A stretch of 22,977 nt of DNA from DATKCT01 sp035513055 (GTDB lineage: Bacteria; Verrucomicrobiota; Verrucomicrobiia; Verrucomicrobiales; DEV007). Below the pieces are notes generated by a model. That model had not been told where the DNA came from. It made no database searches and was given only the letters and a program-made list of their open reading frames with translations. Where the stretch lies: NCBI GenBank assembly GCA_035513055.1, contig DATKCT010000164.1, forward strand, positions 1 to 22,977, given 5' to 3'. The translations under genes were made by a program, and so were the position numbers. Numbering within the stretch: position 1 is the first letter of the stretch; each line of letters begins with the position of its first letter. This document shows, one piece after another, positions 1-8,016 of this stretch.

Positions 1-118
1 CATTCTCTTTCTCATTGGATTCCGCAACAAGTTGGCGGTGTTGCTGCAGTGGGCTTGGGCCTACGTGGTGGACAAGCCGGGCGCCCGGGTGATCACCGGT
101 CAAACTGAACGGGTCTAA
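1..118 (+). CDS. ndh: Type II NADH dehydrogenase, C-terminal end (partial)
   Basis: The open frame enters from the left edge (first full codon at base 2) and ends at TAA 116-118, giving 38 visible residues. The stretch LIGFRNKLAVLLQWAWAYV followed by PGARVITG matches the membrane-associating C-terminus of bacterial NDH-2 enzymes, where an (I/L)GFRN(R/K)L..L.QWAW.Y motif is characteristic. NDH-2 is a single-subunit FAD enzyme on the inner face of the cytoplasmic membrane that passes electrons from NADH to quinone without pumping protons. The FAD and NADH domains lie outside the window and cannot be checked. The gene converges on the LamG gene with only 42 bases between the stop codons, and I see no clear terminator hairpin there. 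Confidence 0.78.
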   Translation, partial: ILFLIGFRNKLAVLLQWAWAYVVDKPGARVITGQTERV

Positions 119-160
119 CCGTAGCGGAACCGGGCAGCGCGGACCGGTGGGAGGCGCGCC

Positions 161-3100
161 TTACCGTCGACGGACGGTGCGGTAATAACCCTCGGCGCGG
201 CCGAGCCTTTCGGGGTCGTCGTCCTCAAAACTCACCGGCGCGCCTGTTCCGTCGACCGGCGCGGCGGAAATGTTGATCCAGGCGCCGGTTTCCATGGAGG
301 AGGAATATTCCACGTCATAACTGGCCCCTGCGACGGTCGTCCAAGTGAGGCGAATGCTGTTGCCGGCGCGCTCGATGCCGGTAATGACGGGCGGCGCCGG
401 GTCCACGGGGCCGGTTTGTCCGAGCACGACGGCGACTCCATTTTGGCGCACGGCCTCGATGTCTTCCGAGGTCAGAGCATAGCCCTTCCACACGGCGATA
501 TCGTCGAACCAACCCAGCGTGTAGCGGTTGGAGTGGTTGCCGATCACCAGCGGATCGTCGTTGACTCCCATGGCCCAATCTCCGAGTCCCGTGCCGGTAA
601 TGCTGTGGTTGGTGACCTGGCCGTCGACATAGAGGCGGATTTCACCGGCGGCGGAATCGCGCACGACGGCGAAGTGATGCCAGGCGTTGTCGCCGTGGCT
701 GATGCCCGAGTCGGAATCGATGCGAGACCTGGGATCGGCGTCCTCGCCTTCGCGGGAATCCAGGGCAAAAGAGTCGAGACGGGTCTGGAGTTGCCAATAG
801 CCAGTGGGAGACCGGCTTTCGTCGTGGTAGCCTTTGGTGATGAGGCCCTGATCATTCTCGACCCCGTCGCGGCGGTACCAGAGGGAGGCCGTCCAGGACT
901 CGCCGGCGGCGAACCGGAAATCCGCGCTGCCGGGGACCTCGATCGCGGAGCCGGCTTCGCCGTCGAGGAAGATTGCGCCTCCGAAGACGCCCTCTCCGGG
1001 ATTCCATGTCGCTCCACCGGATACGGCGCCGTCGTGTCCATTGCCGCTGCCGTCTCCGGCGACAGAGCCGGAGGATTCATTGAGGGGCCACCAAGCGACG
1101 AGGTTGTCCTTGATGGGTTCGCCTCCGTCGCTGCCCACGAGTCCCGTCAGGGAGTTGGCGGCGAGCAGATCCACCTCACCGGGATCCAGAACGTATCCGG
1201 ACCAGACCGCGGTTTCTCCGATGCGCCCTTGCCAATGAGCTTTGGCTCCGTTCCCGAGGCGGAAGAACTCCATATTGGCCAGGGGCCCCGAGGTCTGGAC
1301 TGGGTCGGTGGCCGCGTTGGGGACTCCGTCGACGTAGAGGATGAACTCGCCGGAATCCCCGTCATACGTGATGGCGATATGCTGCCAGCCGGCGGTTTGG
1401 ATGCCGTCGCTGAACTCGCCCTGCTCTTCGCCTCCGGACTGCTCCGTTTGGATGCCCAGTTTGATGGTGTTGACCGCGCCGGCGGTGGCTCCGGCGGCGT
1501 CATAACGAATGTTCCAAAGATCGGCGTCGCCATTGGCCAGGGCTTCCCAGAATCCCCGGTCGACACCGGCGCTGTCCGGCTTGATCCAAAAAGACATCGA
1601 GAATCGGGTCACTCCGTTGAAGACGAGGTCGCCCATGTTGACTTCGTCATCCGTGCCGTCGAAAAGGACTGATCCCCCTTCGGGGAAAGGGCCGTCGGGA
1701 TCGAAGGACGCGCCGTTGTCGAGGCTTCCGGTCCGGCCTCCGAACAAGGCTTCGGCGGTCTCACCGGCTCCCTCGTGGAATAGCCAGGCGTGATCAGGCA
1801 GGGTGATGCGCGGGCCTCCGCCGCCGGGCGACGCGGCATCGAGGGGATCGTAGCCTTGAGCCACTTCGAAGCCGTCTGTCAGCCCATCGGAATCGGTGTC
1901 GCGATTGGTGGGATCGGTCCCGAGTTCGTTGACCTCCCTCCCGTCGTCGAGGCCGTCCCCGTCCGTGTCGGCGACGGTGGGATCGGTGGGTGGGATTCGG
2001 TTGAGTTCCTCGCTATCGGACAAGCCGTCGCCGTCCGTATCGGGATTGTTAGGATGAGTTCCGGCGGCGAATTCCTCGGCGTCGGTTAGACCGTCGCCAT
2101 CGTTATCGGCCTCGGCGTCGAGGGGGTCGGAGCCGAAATCCAGCTCTTCCTTGTCGGAGAATCCGTCGCCGTCCGTATCGGCGAGCAGAGGATCAGTCAT
2201 GTGGATGTTCACCTCATCGCCGTCGGTGAGCCCGTCCTTGTCGGTGTCGGGATCGAGAGGGTTGGTGCCGAGGCTGGCCTCTTCGGCGTCGGTGAGCCCG
2301 TCGCCGTCGCTATCGACGGGGCCCTGGGCTTGCAGGACGGATCCCGGGTTCTCGAAGAGAAAGGCTGCGTCGGCGGCGCTGATGGCGCGGGTGTAGATCT
2401 GGACGTCGTCGACGACGCCGTCGAAGGCGAGAGCGCCCTTGTAGGCGCCTACGTAGAAGTAGCCGGCGAGATTGTCTGTGAAGGAGGCCGGATCGTCTTG
2501 GGCGGCGACCTCGGAACCGTCGACGTAGATGGTTGCGAGGCGCGCTCCTTCCGTGTTGTCGAATACGAGCGCGATGTGATGGGCCGCGCCCGCCGAGACA
2601 GGAGTCGCGTTGGTGGCGAACTGCGGCTCGGTTCCCAACCACCACTCCAATTCTCCGGCATTGAGGATCAGCGCAAAATTAGGGCCGCTGTCGTCGTCGC
2701 CTTTCGAGAAGAGCACGCTGAGGTCAAGATCAACGGGTCTCGCCCAGAGGGACACGGCAAAGCTGTTGAAGAGGTCGAATGCCGTGGCGGGCGACTTGAG
2801 GTGGGCTCCGCCGCTCAAGGCGACAGCCGTGCCCGCAGCGAGCCCCGGCTGGCCGAGTTGCGCTCCCGCGTACTCTCCATGCCGGTTGAATCCGGTGACG
2901 TCGAGCATGGCCGCTCCCTCGCTTTCATCGAGGGGATAATGCGCGCCCGGTCCGGACAGATTGAGGACACTGGCGGAGAGTTGGATCTCGAAGCCGGCTT
3001 CATCGGGATCGGGATCGTTGGTGAGGAGAGTGAGGGTTGCCAGAAAGGCTCCGGTGTTTCCACCATGATCGAAGGTCAGGGCAATCTCGCCGCTGCCGCC

Positions 3101-4306
3101 GGGCGGGATGGCTCCGGGCAGGCTGTCGACGGAGAAACGGCTGGCGAAGGGTCCGCTGAGAGTGGCGCTGCTGATTTCGAGGTGTTGGGTGTCGCCGGTG
3201 TTGCGGACCGTGATGGCCGATGAGTGCTGCTGCGGGACGCTGGGTAACTGGCCGAAATCCTTGGTTCGGGACACGCTGATATTGGGATCGGAGGGAGAAG
3301 TGGGCAGGTGAATCCCTTGGGCGACCCGGTAGAAGTCGATGTCGACGGCTCCGGTCTGTGGAGTGGAACCTTGCGCCATCCAAAGGTAGTCGGAGTCATG
3401 ATCCTGATTGCCTCCAGCGGTGACATGGAATGCCGTCCCGGTCGTCTCTCCGTCTAGGTAGACGTCGACCCGGTGAGTGCCGCCCCCCGAGGAGTCCCTC
3501 ACGATGGTGACCCAGAACTCGCGCCAATCGGTGAGGTTCTCGAGAGGGACAAGGTTTTCGGAGCCTTGGCCGGTGTTGACGTCGTTGTTCACGGCGTCGC
3601 CATTGAGAGCGTTCATAGTTAGTCCGTTCTGGCTGGGGCTTCCCGTCTGCACGTCCGTGGTGAGCGCGAGCGCGAAGCAAATCTTTCCGCTGCGATCGGA
3701 TTCGGGATCGGCCGTGTCCTGTTCGTGGATCCCGAAGGTTCCCTTGCCGCCGTCGTGGAGGACGTAACCATCTCCGATGGGCGGCACGTTTGCCATTGCG
3801 CCTCCTCCATCGGGGTGAATCTGGTCGAGGGGGCCGCCGGTGGCCAGGCGCGTCCGGAAGTTCAGGGTGACTCCGTCCCGCAGGGGTTTGTAACCTTCGA
3901 AGAAAGTCTGGCCATTGGCATTCATTCCGCTGGCTCGCATATCGCGGAAGAAGGCGATTTTGCGGTTGCTGCCAGGATCGGCTAGCCCATGGTCGGTAGG
4001 GTCGCCAGGATCTTGCATCCGGAGGTAAGTAGTCCCTTCTCCCGTCAACGCACTGACGCCGCCTGGACGTCCGGATCCGATCGGCGAACCGTCCCATTCG
4101 TCGGATCCGTTGGTATGGCTCCAGGTTCCGTCGAGGGCGGCATCGGCTGCGCCGGCGGCCGCGGAGCCGTCGTAGGTGTAGACCCAGCCGTCAGGCGGCG
4201 GCGCATAAACCGAGAGATCCTGGGAGAAAAGTTGCTGTGGATTTGCGAGAAAGAATATCCCGGCAGCAACAATGGTCACGACGGCGAAGAGCCTGCGAGA
4301 CTTCAT
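161..4306 (-). CDS. Secreted LamG / thrombospondin type 3 repeat protein
   Basis: This 1381-residue protein probably acts on the cell surface or outside the cell, in adhesion or carbohydrate binding. ATG at 4306 is chosen because it directly begins a signal peptide (MKSRRLFAVVTIVAAGIFFLA, then cleavage near residue 29); a GTG at 4357 would add 17 unlikely residues. Domains in order: an N-terminal concanavalin-like region (about 30-330), a choice-of-anchor-D/ASH-like beta domain (about 345-450), a first LamG domain (about 455-655), seven calcium-binding DxDxDG thrombospondin-3-like repeats (about 665-825), a second LamG domain (about 835-1060), a third LamG domain (about 1065-1290), and a fibronectin-III-like tail ending YYRTVRRR. 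That short tail (consensus like 'SW.. VAGRSYxVEyS') is common at the C-terminus of Verrucomicrobiota surface proteins. There is no PEP-CTERM, LPXTG or type IX sorting tail, so its anchoring is unknown. The ligand cannot be predicted. Confidence 0.9.
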   Translation of the reverse strand: MKSRRLFAVVTIVAAGIFFLANPQQLFSQDLSVYAPPPDGWVYTYDGSAAAGAADAALDGTWSHTNGSDEWDGSPIGSGRPGGVSALTGEGTTYLRMQDPGDPTDHGLADPGSNRKIAFFRDMRASGMNANGQTFFEGYKPLRDGVTLNFRTRLATGGPLDQIHPDGGGAMANVPPIGDGYVLHDGGKGTFGIHEQDTADPESDRSGKICFALALTTDVQTGSPSQNGLTMNALNGDAVNNDVNTGQGSENLVPLENLTDWREFWVTIVRDSSGGGTHRVDVYLDGETTGTAFHVTAGGNQDHDSDYLWMAQGSTPQTGAVDIDFYRVAQGIHLPTSPSDPNISVSRTKDFGQLPSVPQQHSSAITVRNTGDTQHLEISSATLSGPFASRFSVDSLPGAIPPGGSGEIALTFDHGGNTGAFLATLTLLTNDPDPDEAGFEIQLSASVLNLSGPGAHYPLDESEGAAMLDVTGFNRHGEYAGAQLGQPGLAAGTAVALSGGAHLKSPATAFDLFNSFAVSLWARPVDLDLSVLFSKGDDDSGPNFALILNAGELEWWLGTEPQFATNATPVSAGAAHHIALVFDNTEGARLATIYVDGSEVAAQDDPASFTDNLAGYFYVGAYKGALAFDGVVDDVQIYTRAISAADAAFLFENPGSVLQAQGPVDSDGDGLTDAEEASLGTNPLDPDTDKDGLTDGDEVNIHMTDPLLADTDGDGFSDKEELDFGSDPLDAEADNDGDGLTDAEEFAAGTHPNNPDTDGDGLSDSEELNRIPPTDPTVADTDGDGLDDGREVNELGTDPTNRDTDSDGLTDGFEVAQGYDPLDAASPGGGGPRITLPDHAWLFHEGAGETAEALFGGRTGSLDNGASFDPDGPFPEGGSVLFDGTDDEVNMGDLVFNGVTRFSMSFWIKPDSAGVDRGFWEALANGDADLWNIRYDAAGATAGAVNTIKLGIQTEQSGGEEQGEFSDGIQTAGWQHIAITYDGDSGEFILYVDGVPNAATDPVQTSGPLANMEFFRLGNGAKAHWQGRIGETAVWSGYVLDPGEVDLLAANSLTGLVGSDGGEPIKDNLVAWWPLNESSGSVAGDGSGNGHDGAVSGGATWNPGEGVFGGAIFLDGEAGSAIEVPGSADFRFAAGESWTASLWYRRDGVENDQGLITKGYHDESRSPTGYWQLQTRLDSFALDSREGEDADPRSRIDSDSGISHGDNAWHHFAVVRDSAAGEIRLYVDGQVTNHSITGTGLGDWAMGVNDDPLVIGNHSNRYTLGWFDDIAVWKGYALTSEDIEAVRQNGVAVVLGQTGPVDPAPPVITGIERAGNSIRLTWTTVAGASYDVEYSSSMETGAWINISAAPVDGTGAPVSFEDDDPERLGRAEGYYRTVRRR
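1834..2314 (-). repeat. Seven tandem DxDxDG (thrombospondin-3-like) coding repeats
   Basis: Seven imperfect copies of a 20-25 codon unit encode D(S/T/N)D(G/K/S)DG(L/F)(T/S/D)D..E followed by a (G/N)(T/S).P..(P/A) spacer, starting at residue 665 of the LamG protein. The aspartates are arranged as in calcium-binding loops of thrombospondin type 3 repeats. They form a rigid calcium-dependent linker between the first and second LamG domains. At the DNA level the copies share blocks such as gtcggtgagcccgtc, so unequal recombination could change the repeat number. Confidence 0.85.
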
Positions 4307-4476
4307 GACGAGGGGGTTGTTGGGGTTCGCGGCCGGTCCGGCCAGAGGAGAATCCACCGGCCGAGGGCTGATCCAGGCTGCGATTTCTCAGGGTGACAGA
4401 GGGAGCAAGGCCATGTCAACCCTCAGGTCTCCGGGAAAGGACGGGCCCGGTGGAAGGAGCGATCGAGGAGGGGAAA

Positions 4477-4495
4477 GGTCCCGGAATGGGGGACC
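4477..4495 (-). terminator. Possible weak terminator after the cytochrome gene
   Basis: GGTCCC (4477-4482) and GGGACC (4490-4495) form a 6-bp stem with a 7-base loop. It lies 55 bases downstream of the cytochrome stop codon as read on the minus strand. The following bases on that strand are TTTCCCC, which is a poor U-tract, so this may not terminate on its own. The rest of 4307-4549 shows no gene. Confidence 0.25.
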
Positions 4496-4549
4496 GGTCG
4501 CGTGCGGCGTTCGTGGAATATGCAGACAGGAGACGTTTTCGAATCGCAC

Positions 4550-5026
4550 TTACCCGGCGGCGCCCTTGGTGGGATCGACTGGGAGCAGAGTGCCTTCAGG
4601 ACCTTCCGGCCAGGGGGCGCCCTGCTCGATCCAGCGCCTGAGGACCTCCTTGTTCTCATCGGAAAGGCGCGGACCCTCGGGAGGCATTGCCTCCGCGTGT
4701 TTGCCTTCGGTCAGCAGTGTGACGGTGTAGAACTTGCTCGCCGAAGGCTGCCCAGGAATGATGAAAGGGCTGGAGAAAGCCAGTTCACGGTTCTCGAGAT
4801 TCAAGTTTCCAAGCAGAAGCCCCGTGTTGTGGCAGGGAAGACAATGGGTTTTCAGGAGCGGTTTGACATGAGTGACGAAGTCGATCTTCTCGGGCAGCGC
4901 CGGGGAGGAGGCAGGCGCCGGGCGCTTGGAGCATCCTGAGGTGAAAACGGCCATAGCAACCGAGGCAGCGCCGAGAAAAAGGATTCCGGGGAAGGACCTC
5001 GGAGGGGAGGAGACCGAATGGATCAT
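4550..5026 (-). CDS. PSCyt1-type c-type cytochrome lipoprotein
   Basis: This 158-residue protein is a predicted lipoprotein carrying one haem c. ATG at 5026 is preferred over 5122 because it places a hydrophobic signal (GILFLGAASVAMAV) in front of a lipobox-like TSGC, with the lipidated Cys at residue 32. The haem site is C62-L-P-C65-H66. A later MPPEGPRL stretch offers the likely distal Met, and RRWIEQGAPWP ends the domain. This HVKPLL..HC..CH ... MPP ... WI..GAPWP layout is that of the planctomycete cytochrome C (PSCyt1) family. That domain is usually fused to PSD1/DUF1553 domains but stands alone here. Its electron partner is unknown, and it is not near any oxidase gene. It is divergent from the exosortase gene. 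Confidence 0.82.
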   Translation of the reverse strand: MIHSVSSPPRSFPGILFLGAASVAMAVFTSGCSKRPAPASSPALPEKIDFVTHVKPLLKTHCLPCHNTGLLLGNLNLENRELAFSSPFIIPGQPSASKFYTVTLLTEGKHAEAMPPEGPRLSDENKEVLRRWIEQGAPWPEGPEGTLLPVDPTKGAAG

Positions 5027-5362
5027 GGCGGGGAGGGCGGGGAGAAGCGCGACAACCTCCGGGGGACGATCCTCGATGCTGCTCGAGCCGCGTCCTGCGG
5101 GCCGGTCTGTGCTATGCTCCATGTTTTGGTTGGCCGCGTCAAGGTAAGGAGTCCCGCCCGCCAGCCTGCGTTCACGGCGTCTTGATTCCGAGATGAGAGC
5201 CCTTTACAGATGGAAGACGTCCCGGGTTCCGCGTGTACGCGGCCTCGAAGCCCGGGAAGCTTCCCCCCACGGCCCCGTGAAGGAAGTAACCCCTACAGGA
5301 GAAACCGGTCTATTTGCCTTTTGACATTTCTCCCGCGACTCCCGACGTTTCCGGCCGGTTCT
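5027..5362. other. Divergent intergenic region, cytochrome / exosortase
   Basis: This 336-base gap lies between two divergent genes and must hold both promoters. It contains the folded element at 5171-5281 (listed separately). A perfect TTGACA (5321-5326) lies 37 bases before the exosortase ATG, but 17 bases beyond it there is only GACGTT, so the promoter call is weak. An AGGAG lies at 5298-5302, too far from the ATG to be its ribosome site. The exosortase frame stays open back to 5210, but the upstream codons give a Pro/Arg-rich sequence without family resemblance. Confidence 0.5.
5171..5281 (+). promoter_or_regulatory. Predicted structured RNA leader (three-way junction) before exosortase
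   Basis: The complementary segments nest without conflict. P1 pairs TTCACGG (5171-5177) with CCGTGAA (5275-5281), 7 bp. P2 starts at the very next base and pairs CGTCTT (5178-5183) with AAGACG (5214-5219). One base later P3 pairs CCCGGGTT (5221-5228) with AGCCCGGG (5249-5256), including one G-U pair. P3 encloses a 5-bp hairpin, CCGCG/CGCGG, at 5229-5242. A competing 12-base palindrome GGGAAGCTTCCC (5254-5265) overlaps the 3' side of P3 and could form an alternative fold. The element ends 81 bases before the exosortase ATG. I do not recognise it as any riboswitch class I know. In GC-rich DNA such pairings can arise by chance. Confidence 0.35.
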
Positions 5363-6322
5363 ATGGATGTCCCACGCACGCTTGGTCCATTTCTTCGCCG
5401 CCAATTCACTGCTCCGGCGACGGCGCTGGCGGCTCTGCTGATCCTTGGAGCGCTGACCCTGTTTTACGGGATCGTTCCGTTCTTCCATCACAACTTCTCG
5501 GTGGCGGAATGGGCCTGGGATGCTTGGAATCCCAAGAACGACTACGAGCATGCCAGGCTGATTCCTTTGGCCATTCTCTTCTTGGTGTGGCGCGCGCGGA
5601 AACCATTGGCGGCTTGCCCGCTGCGACCCGCGGCCTTGGGTTTGATCCCCGTCGTGTTCGGTATTCTGTGTTTCATCGCCGCGGTGCGAACTCTACAACC
5701 CCGGGTCGCTCTCTTTGGGCTTCCCTTCGTCCTGTTTGGCGGGGTGCTCTACCTCTGGGGCTGGCCGGCGGCCCGGAAGGTGGCTTTTCCTTTCGCCCTT
5801 ATCTTTTTTACCATTCCAGTGCCGGGTCTGACTCAGGCTACCAACGGGCTGCAGCTTCTCGCTTCCAAGGTGGCCTACACTCTCTCTTCCGTCCTCGGCG
5901 CCGATGTGGTTCAGTCGGGCAACAATCTGGCCTCGTCTTCCGACGCCTGGGGGTTCAACGTCAGTGAGGGCTGCAGCGGCATACGCTCCCTGATGGCGCT
6001 GACTTTGGTGGCGGCCGTTTATGGTTACCTCACTCAGAAAAAGCTGTGGAAGGGGCTCGTTCTCTTTGCCGCGTCCGTTCCCATTGCCATCATCGCCAAC
6101 GCCCTCCGAGTCACCACGATCATTCTCATCGCCGAGTCTGGACATCCGGAGCTGGCCGGAGGCATCTACCATGACTGGTCCGGGTTTCTGTTTTTTCCCC
6201 TCGGGCTCGCCGGTCTGATTCTTCTCGATAAGGCGCTCAATCCAACCGGGATCATCGTGCGAAAGCAAACGACTCGCGCTGGTGGGCAGAAAGGAGATGA
6301 GTCCCTCGTGTCGGATCACTAA
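5363..6322 (+). CDS. Exosortase / archaeosortase family protein
   Basis: This is a 319-residue polytopic membrane protein, a cysteine protease/transpeptidase-like enzyme. The family recognises CTERM-tagged proteins at the outer face of the cytoplasmic membrane, cuts near the tag and hands the protein on for export or glycosylation. The three catalytic residues of the family are present: Cys204 in VSEGCSGIRSL, Arg249 in NALRVTT and His270 in YHDWSGFLFF. About eight hydrophobic segments are visible, and the order and spacing of the active-site motifs are normal. ATG at 5363 gives a short basic start before the first membrane helix; no good ribosome site is seen. epsI follows 7 bases after the stop, so the two are surely one operon. 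No CTERM-bearing substrate is encoded in the window, so the tag subtype cannot be assigned. Confidence 0.93.
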   Translation: MDVPRTLGPFLRRQFTAPATALAALLILGALTLFYGIVPFFHHNFSVAEWAWDAWNPKNDYEHARLIPLAILFLVWRARKPLAACPLRPAALGLIPVVFGILCFIAAVRTLQPRVALFGLPFVLFGGVLYLWGWPAARKVAFPFALIFFTIPVPGLTQATNGLQLLASKVAYTLSSVLGADVVQSGNNLASSSDAWGFNVSEGCSGIRSLMALTLVAAVYGYLTQKKLWKGLVLFAASVPIAIIANALRVTTIILIAESGHPELAGGIYHDWSGFLFFPLGLAGLILLDKALNPTGIIVRKQTTRAGGQKGDESLVSDH

Positions 6323-6329
6323 CAAAGCC

Positions 6330-7031
6330 ATGCCCCGCCTTCTCGTCCTCCTTCTTCTCTTGATCTGCGGGCTCGGATCCGCATTCCTGCTGCCCAAGGC
6401 GCCGCCGATCCGGGAGTCCGCCGTGATCATGAATCTCCCTCTGCTGGTCGGCGACTGGACCGGTATTCCGGTGGCCCCCAGCGCCGAAGAACGCAGTATC
6501 CTCGCCGACGACACCGAGTTTGAGAAGAAGGAATACCGGGGCGAGCTGCGCCTGCCGGTTCACGCCGGAATCGTTCTCTCTGGTTATGATCTGAACAATA
6601 GCATTCACCGGCCGGAACGCTGCCTGCCGGCTCAGGGGCATATCAACCTGAGAACCGCCGCCGTCACGGTGCCCCTCGAAGATGGGAAAGACCTGCAGGC
6701 CGGGCGCATTTTGTCCGACTCTCCCTACAAAGACCTCGAAGAGGAATCCAAGACCGGGACCTCCGTCACTTACTACTGGTTCGTCGGATGCGAACGGCTG
6801 ACCCACAGTCATTACGAACGCACGTTTATTGACATGAAGGACCGGCTGTTCCGTGGCTTCAACCAGCGCTGGGCCTACGTCACCATCGCCGCAAGTCTTC
6901 CGCAGATCGACGATCCTGGCGATCACAAGCGAGCCGTCGAATTAGCGGATCGTCAGATTGCGGAGTTCATCAACGAAGTTTACCCGGACATCATCGGTCC
7001 AGACCGGATCAGAGGCCGGACCGGAGGATAG
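6330..7031 (+). CDS. epsI: EpsI family exosortase-associated protein (DUF3485)
   Basis: This 233-residue protein has one N-terminal membrane helix (PRLLVLLLLLICGLGSAFLL) and an extracytoplasmic domain. EpsI proteins accompany exosortases, often as a fused C-terminal domain, and take part in exopolysaccharide or protein sorting; the exact chemistry is unknown. The family signature HxPxxCLPxxG is visible as H93-RPERC98-LPAQG. A short tyrosine-rich YYWF motif lies further on and the C-terminus is basic and hydrophilic. ATG at 6330 begins just before the helix. An ATG at 6297 (with AAGGAG directly abutting it) or a GTG at 6282, both overlapping the exosortase, would add 11 or 16 residues and cannot be excluded. 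The gene converges on oppC with 19 bases between the stops. Confidence 0.88.
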   Translation: MPRLLVLLLLLICGLGSAFLLPKAPPIRESAVIMNLPLLVGDWTGIPVAPSAEERSILADDTEFEKKEYRGELRLPVHAGIVLSGYDLNNSIHRPERCLPAQGHINLRTAAVTVPLEDGKDLQAGRILSDSPYKDLEEESKTGTSVTYYWFVGCERLTHSHYERTFIDMKDRLFRGFNQRWAYVTIAASLPQIDDPGDHKRAVELADRQIAEFINEVYPDIIGPDRIRGRTGG

Positions 7032-7050
7032 AAAGTCGCTTCCGGGAACC

Positions 7051-8016
7051 TTAATCTTTCGATGTTTTGGGATCGAGCGCGTCTCGCAGGCCGTCGCCGA
7101 GGAAGTTGAGCGCGAAGAGAGTCAGAGAGAAGAAGATCCCGGGAAAGATGAGGAGCCAAGGGTAGACGTCGATCTTGTCGGCGCCGTCTTTGATCAGGGA
7201 ACCCCAAGAACTCATGGGCGCTTGGACGCCGAATCCGAGGAAGCTCAGAATCGATTCGAAGAGCATGACCGCGGGAATGGTGAGGGTGGTATAGACGATG
7301 ACGGGCCCGAAGACGTTCGGGAGGATATGACGAAAGAGAATGCGGGAGCGGGAGAGTCCTAGCGAGATGGCCGCCTCCACGAACTCCTGTTGGCGCAGGG
7401 ACATGACCTGACCGCGGACGATGCGGGACATGGTCAGCCATTCGACGGCGCCAATACAGAAGAAGATGATGTAGAGACTGTGTTTGGGATCTCGCTGTTC
7501 GACTGCCGACATGATGACGATGACGAGCATTGTGAAGGGCAGAGCGTAGAGGATGTCGACGATACGCATGAGGAAGGCATCGAGCCGTCCTCCGGCAAAG
7601 CCGGATACCGCTCCGTAAGTGACGCCGATGATCAGAGCCGTGGCAGTCGCGACGAGCCCTACGGCGAGGGAGACGCGTCCGCCCTGCAGGACCCGGGTGA
7701 AGAGGTCCCGGCCGAGTTCGTCCGTGCCGAAGAAGTGAAACGAGTCATCGTGCCGGGAGAGGGGCGGCACCGCGCCAAGACCAATTTTTATCTCTTCGAA
7801 TTCGTAGGGGCTGATGAAGGGCGCGAAGAGTGAGAGCAGGGAAATGAAGACGAGAAAGATGAGACTGGCGAGAGCCATGCGATTCTTGGCCAGGCGCCGC
7901 CAAGCATCTCGCCAGAGGCTGGATCCTTTTTCCAAATTCCGGGGAAGACCGGAATCGCCGGGGGCCGGCGCGGATCCGGACTGGACCGGCTCGACAGAAG
8001 GGGCGGTGGTGGTCAT
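7051..8016 (-). CDS. oppC: Oligopeptide ABC transporter permease OppC
   Basis: This 321-residue inner-membrane permease has a hydrophilic N-terminus of about 45 residues, a first membrane helix (MALASLIFLVFISLLSLFAPFI), the family's FGTDELGRDLFTRVLQGGRVSLAVG segment, and five more helices. The ABC-coupling EAA loop is textbook: EAA (from Glu214) ISLG..RSRILFRHILPN. OppC pairs with OppB to form the channel of a peptide importer. The ATG at 8016 overlaps the oppB stop by four bases (ATGA), which indicates translational coupling. The reading frame continues upstream of 8016, but there it is only an alternative frame of oppB. Confidence 0.95.
   Translation of the reverse strand: MTTTAPSVEPVQSGSAPAPGDSGLPRNLEKGSSLWRDAWRRLAKNRMALASLIFLVFISLLSLFAPFISPYEFEEIKIGLGAVPPLSRHDDSFHFFGTDELGRDLFTRVLQGGRVSLAVGLVATATALIIGVTYGAVSGFAGGRLDAFLMRIVDILYALPFTMLVIVIMSAVEQRDPKHSLYIIFFCIGAVEWLTMSRIVRGQVMSLRQQEFVEAAISLGLSRSRILFRHILPNVFGPVIVYTTLTIPAVMLFESILSFLGFGVQAPMSSWGSLIKDGADKIDVYPWLLIFPGIFFSLTLFALNFLGDGLRDALDPKTSKD

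Noticed and set aside
161..260. LamG protein as an exosortase substrate
   Set aside because: The C-terminus is a fibronectin-like strand ending YYRTVRRR. There is no tag motif and no membrane helix before the basic end.
416..1672. Long plus-strand open frame (418 codons) across the LamG gene
   Set aside because: It is antisense to a clearly real gene with recognisable domains. Its translation is Gly/Val/Asp-rich with no motif, an effect of high GC at third positions.
5171..5310. Known riboswitch (TPP, glutamine or c-di-GMP-I) before the exosortase
   Set aside because: Short matches such as GATGAGAG...CCCTTT and GGAAGTA hint at TPP and glutamine classes, but the required paired elements and conserved cores are missing.
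5210..5362. Exosortase starting at 5210 instead of 5363
   Set aside because: The extra 51 residues are Pro/Arg-rich, overlap the inverted repeats, and separate the start from the first membrane helix.
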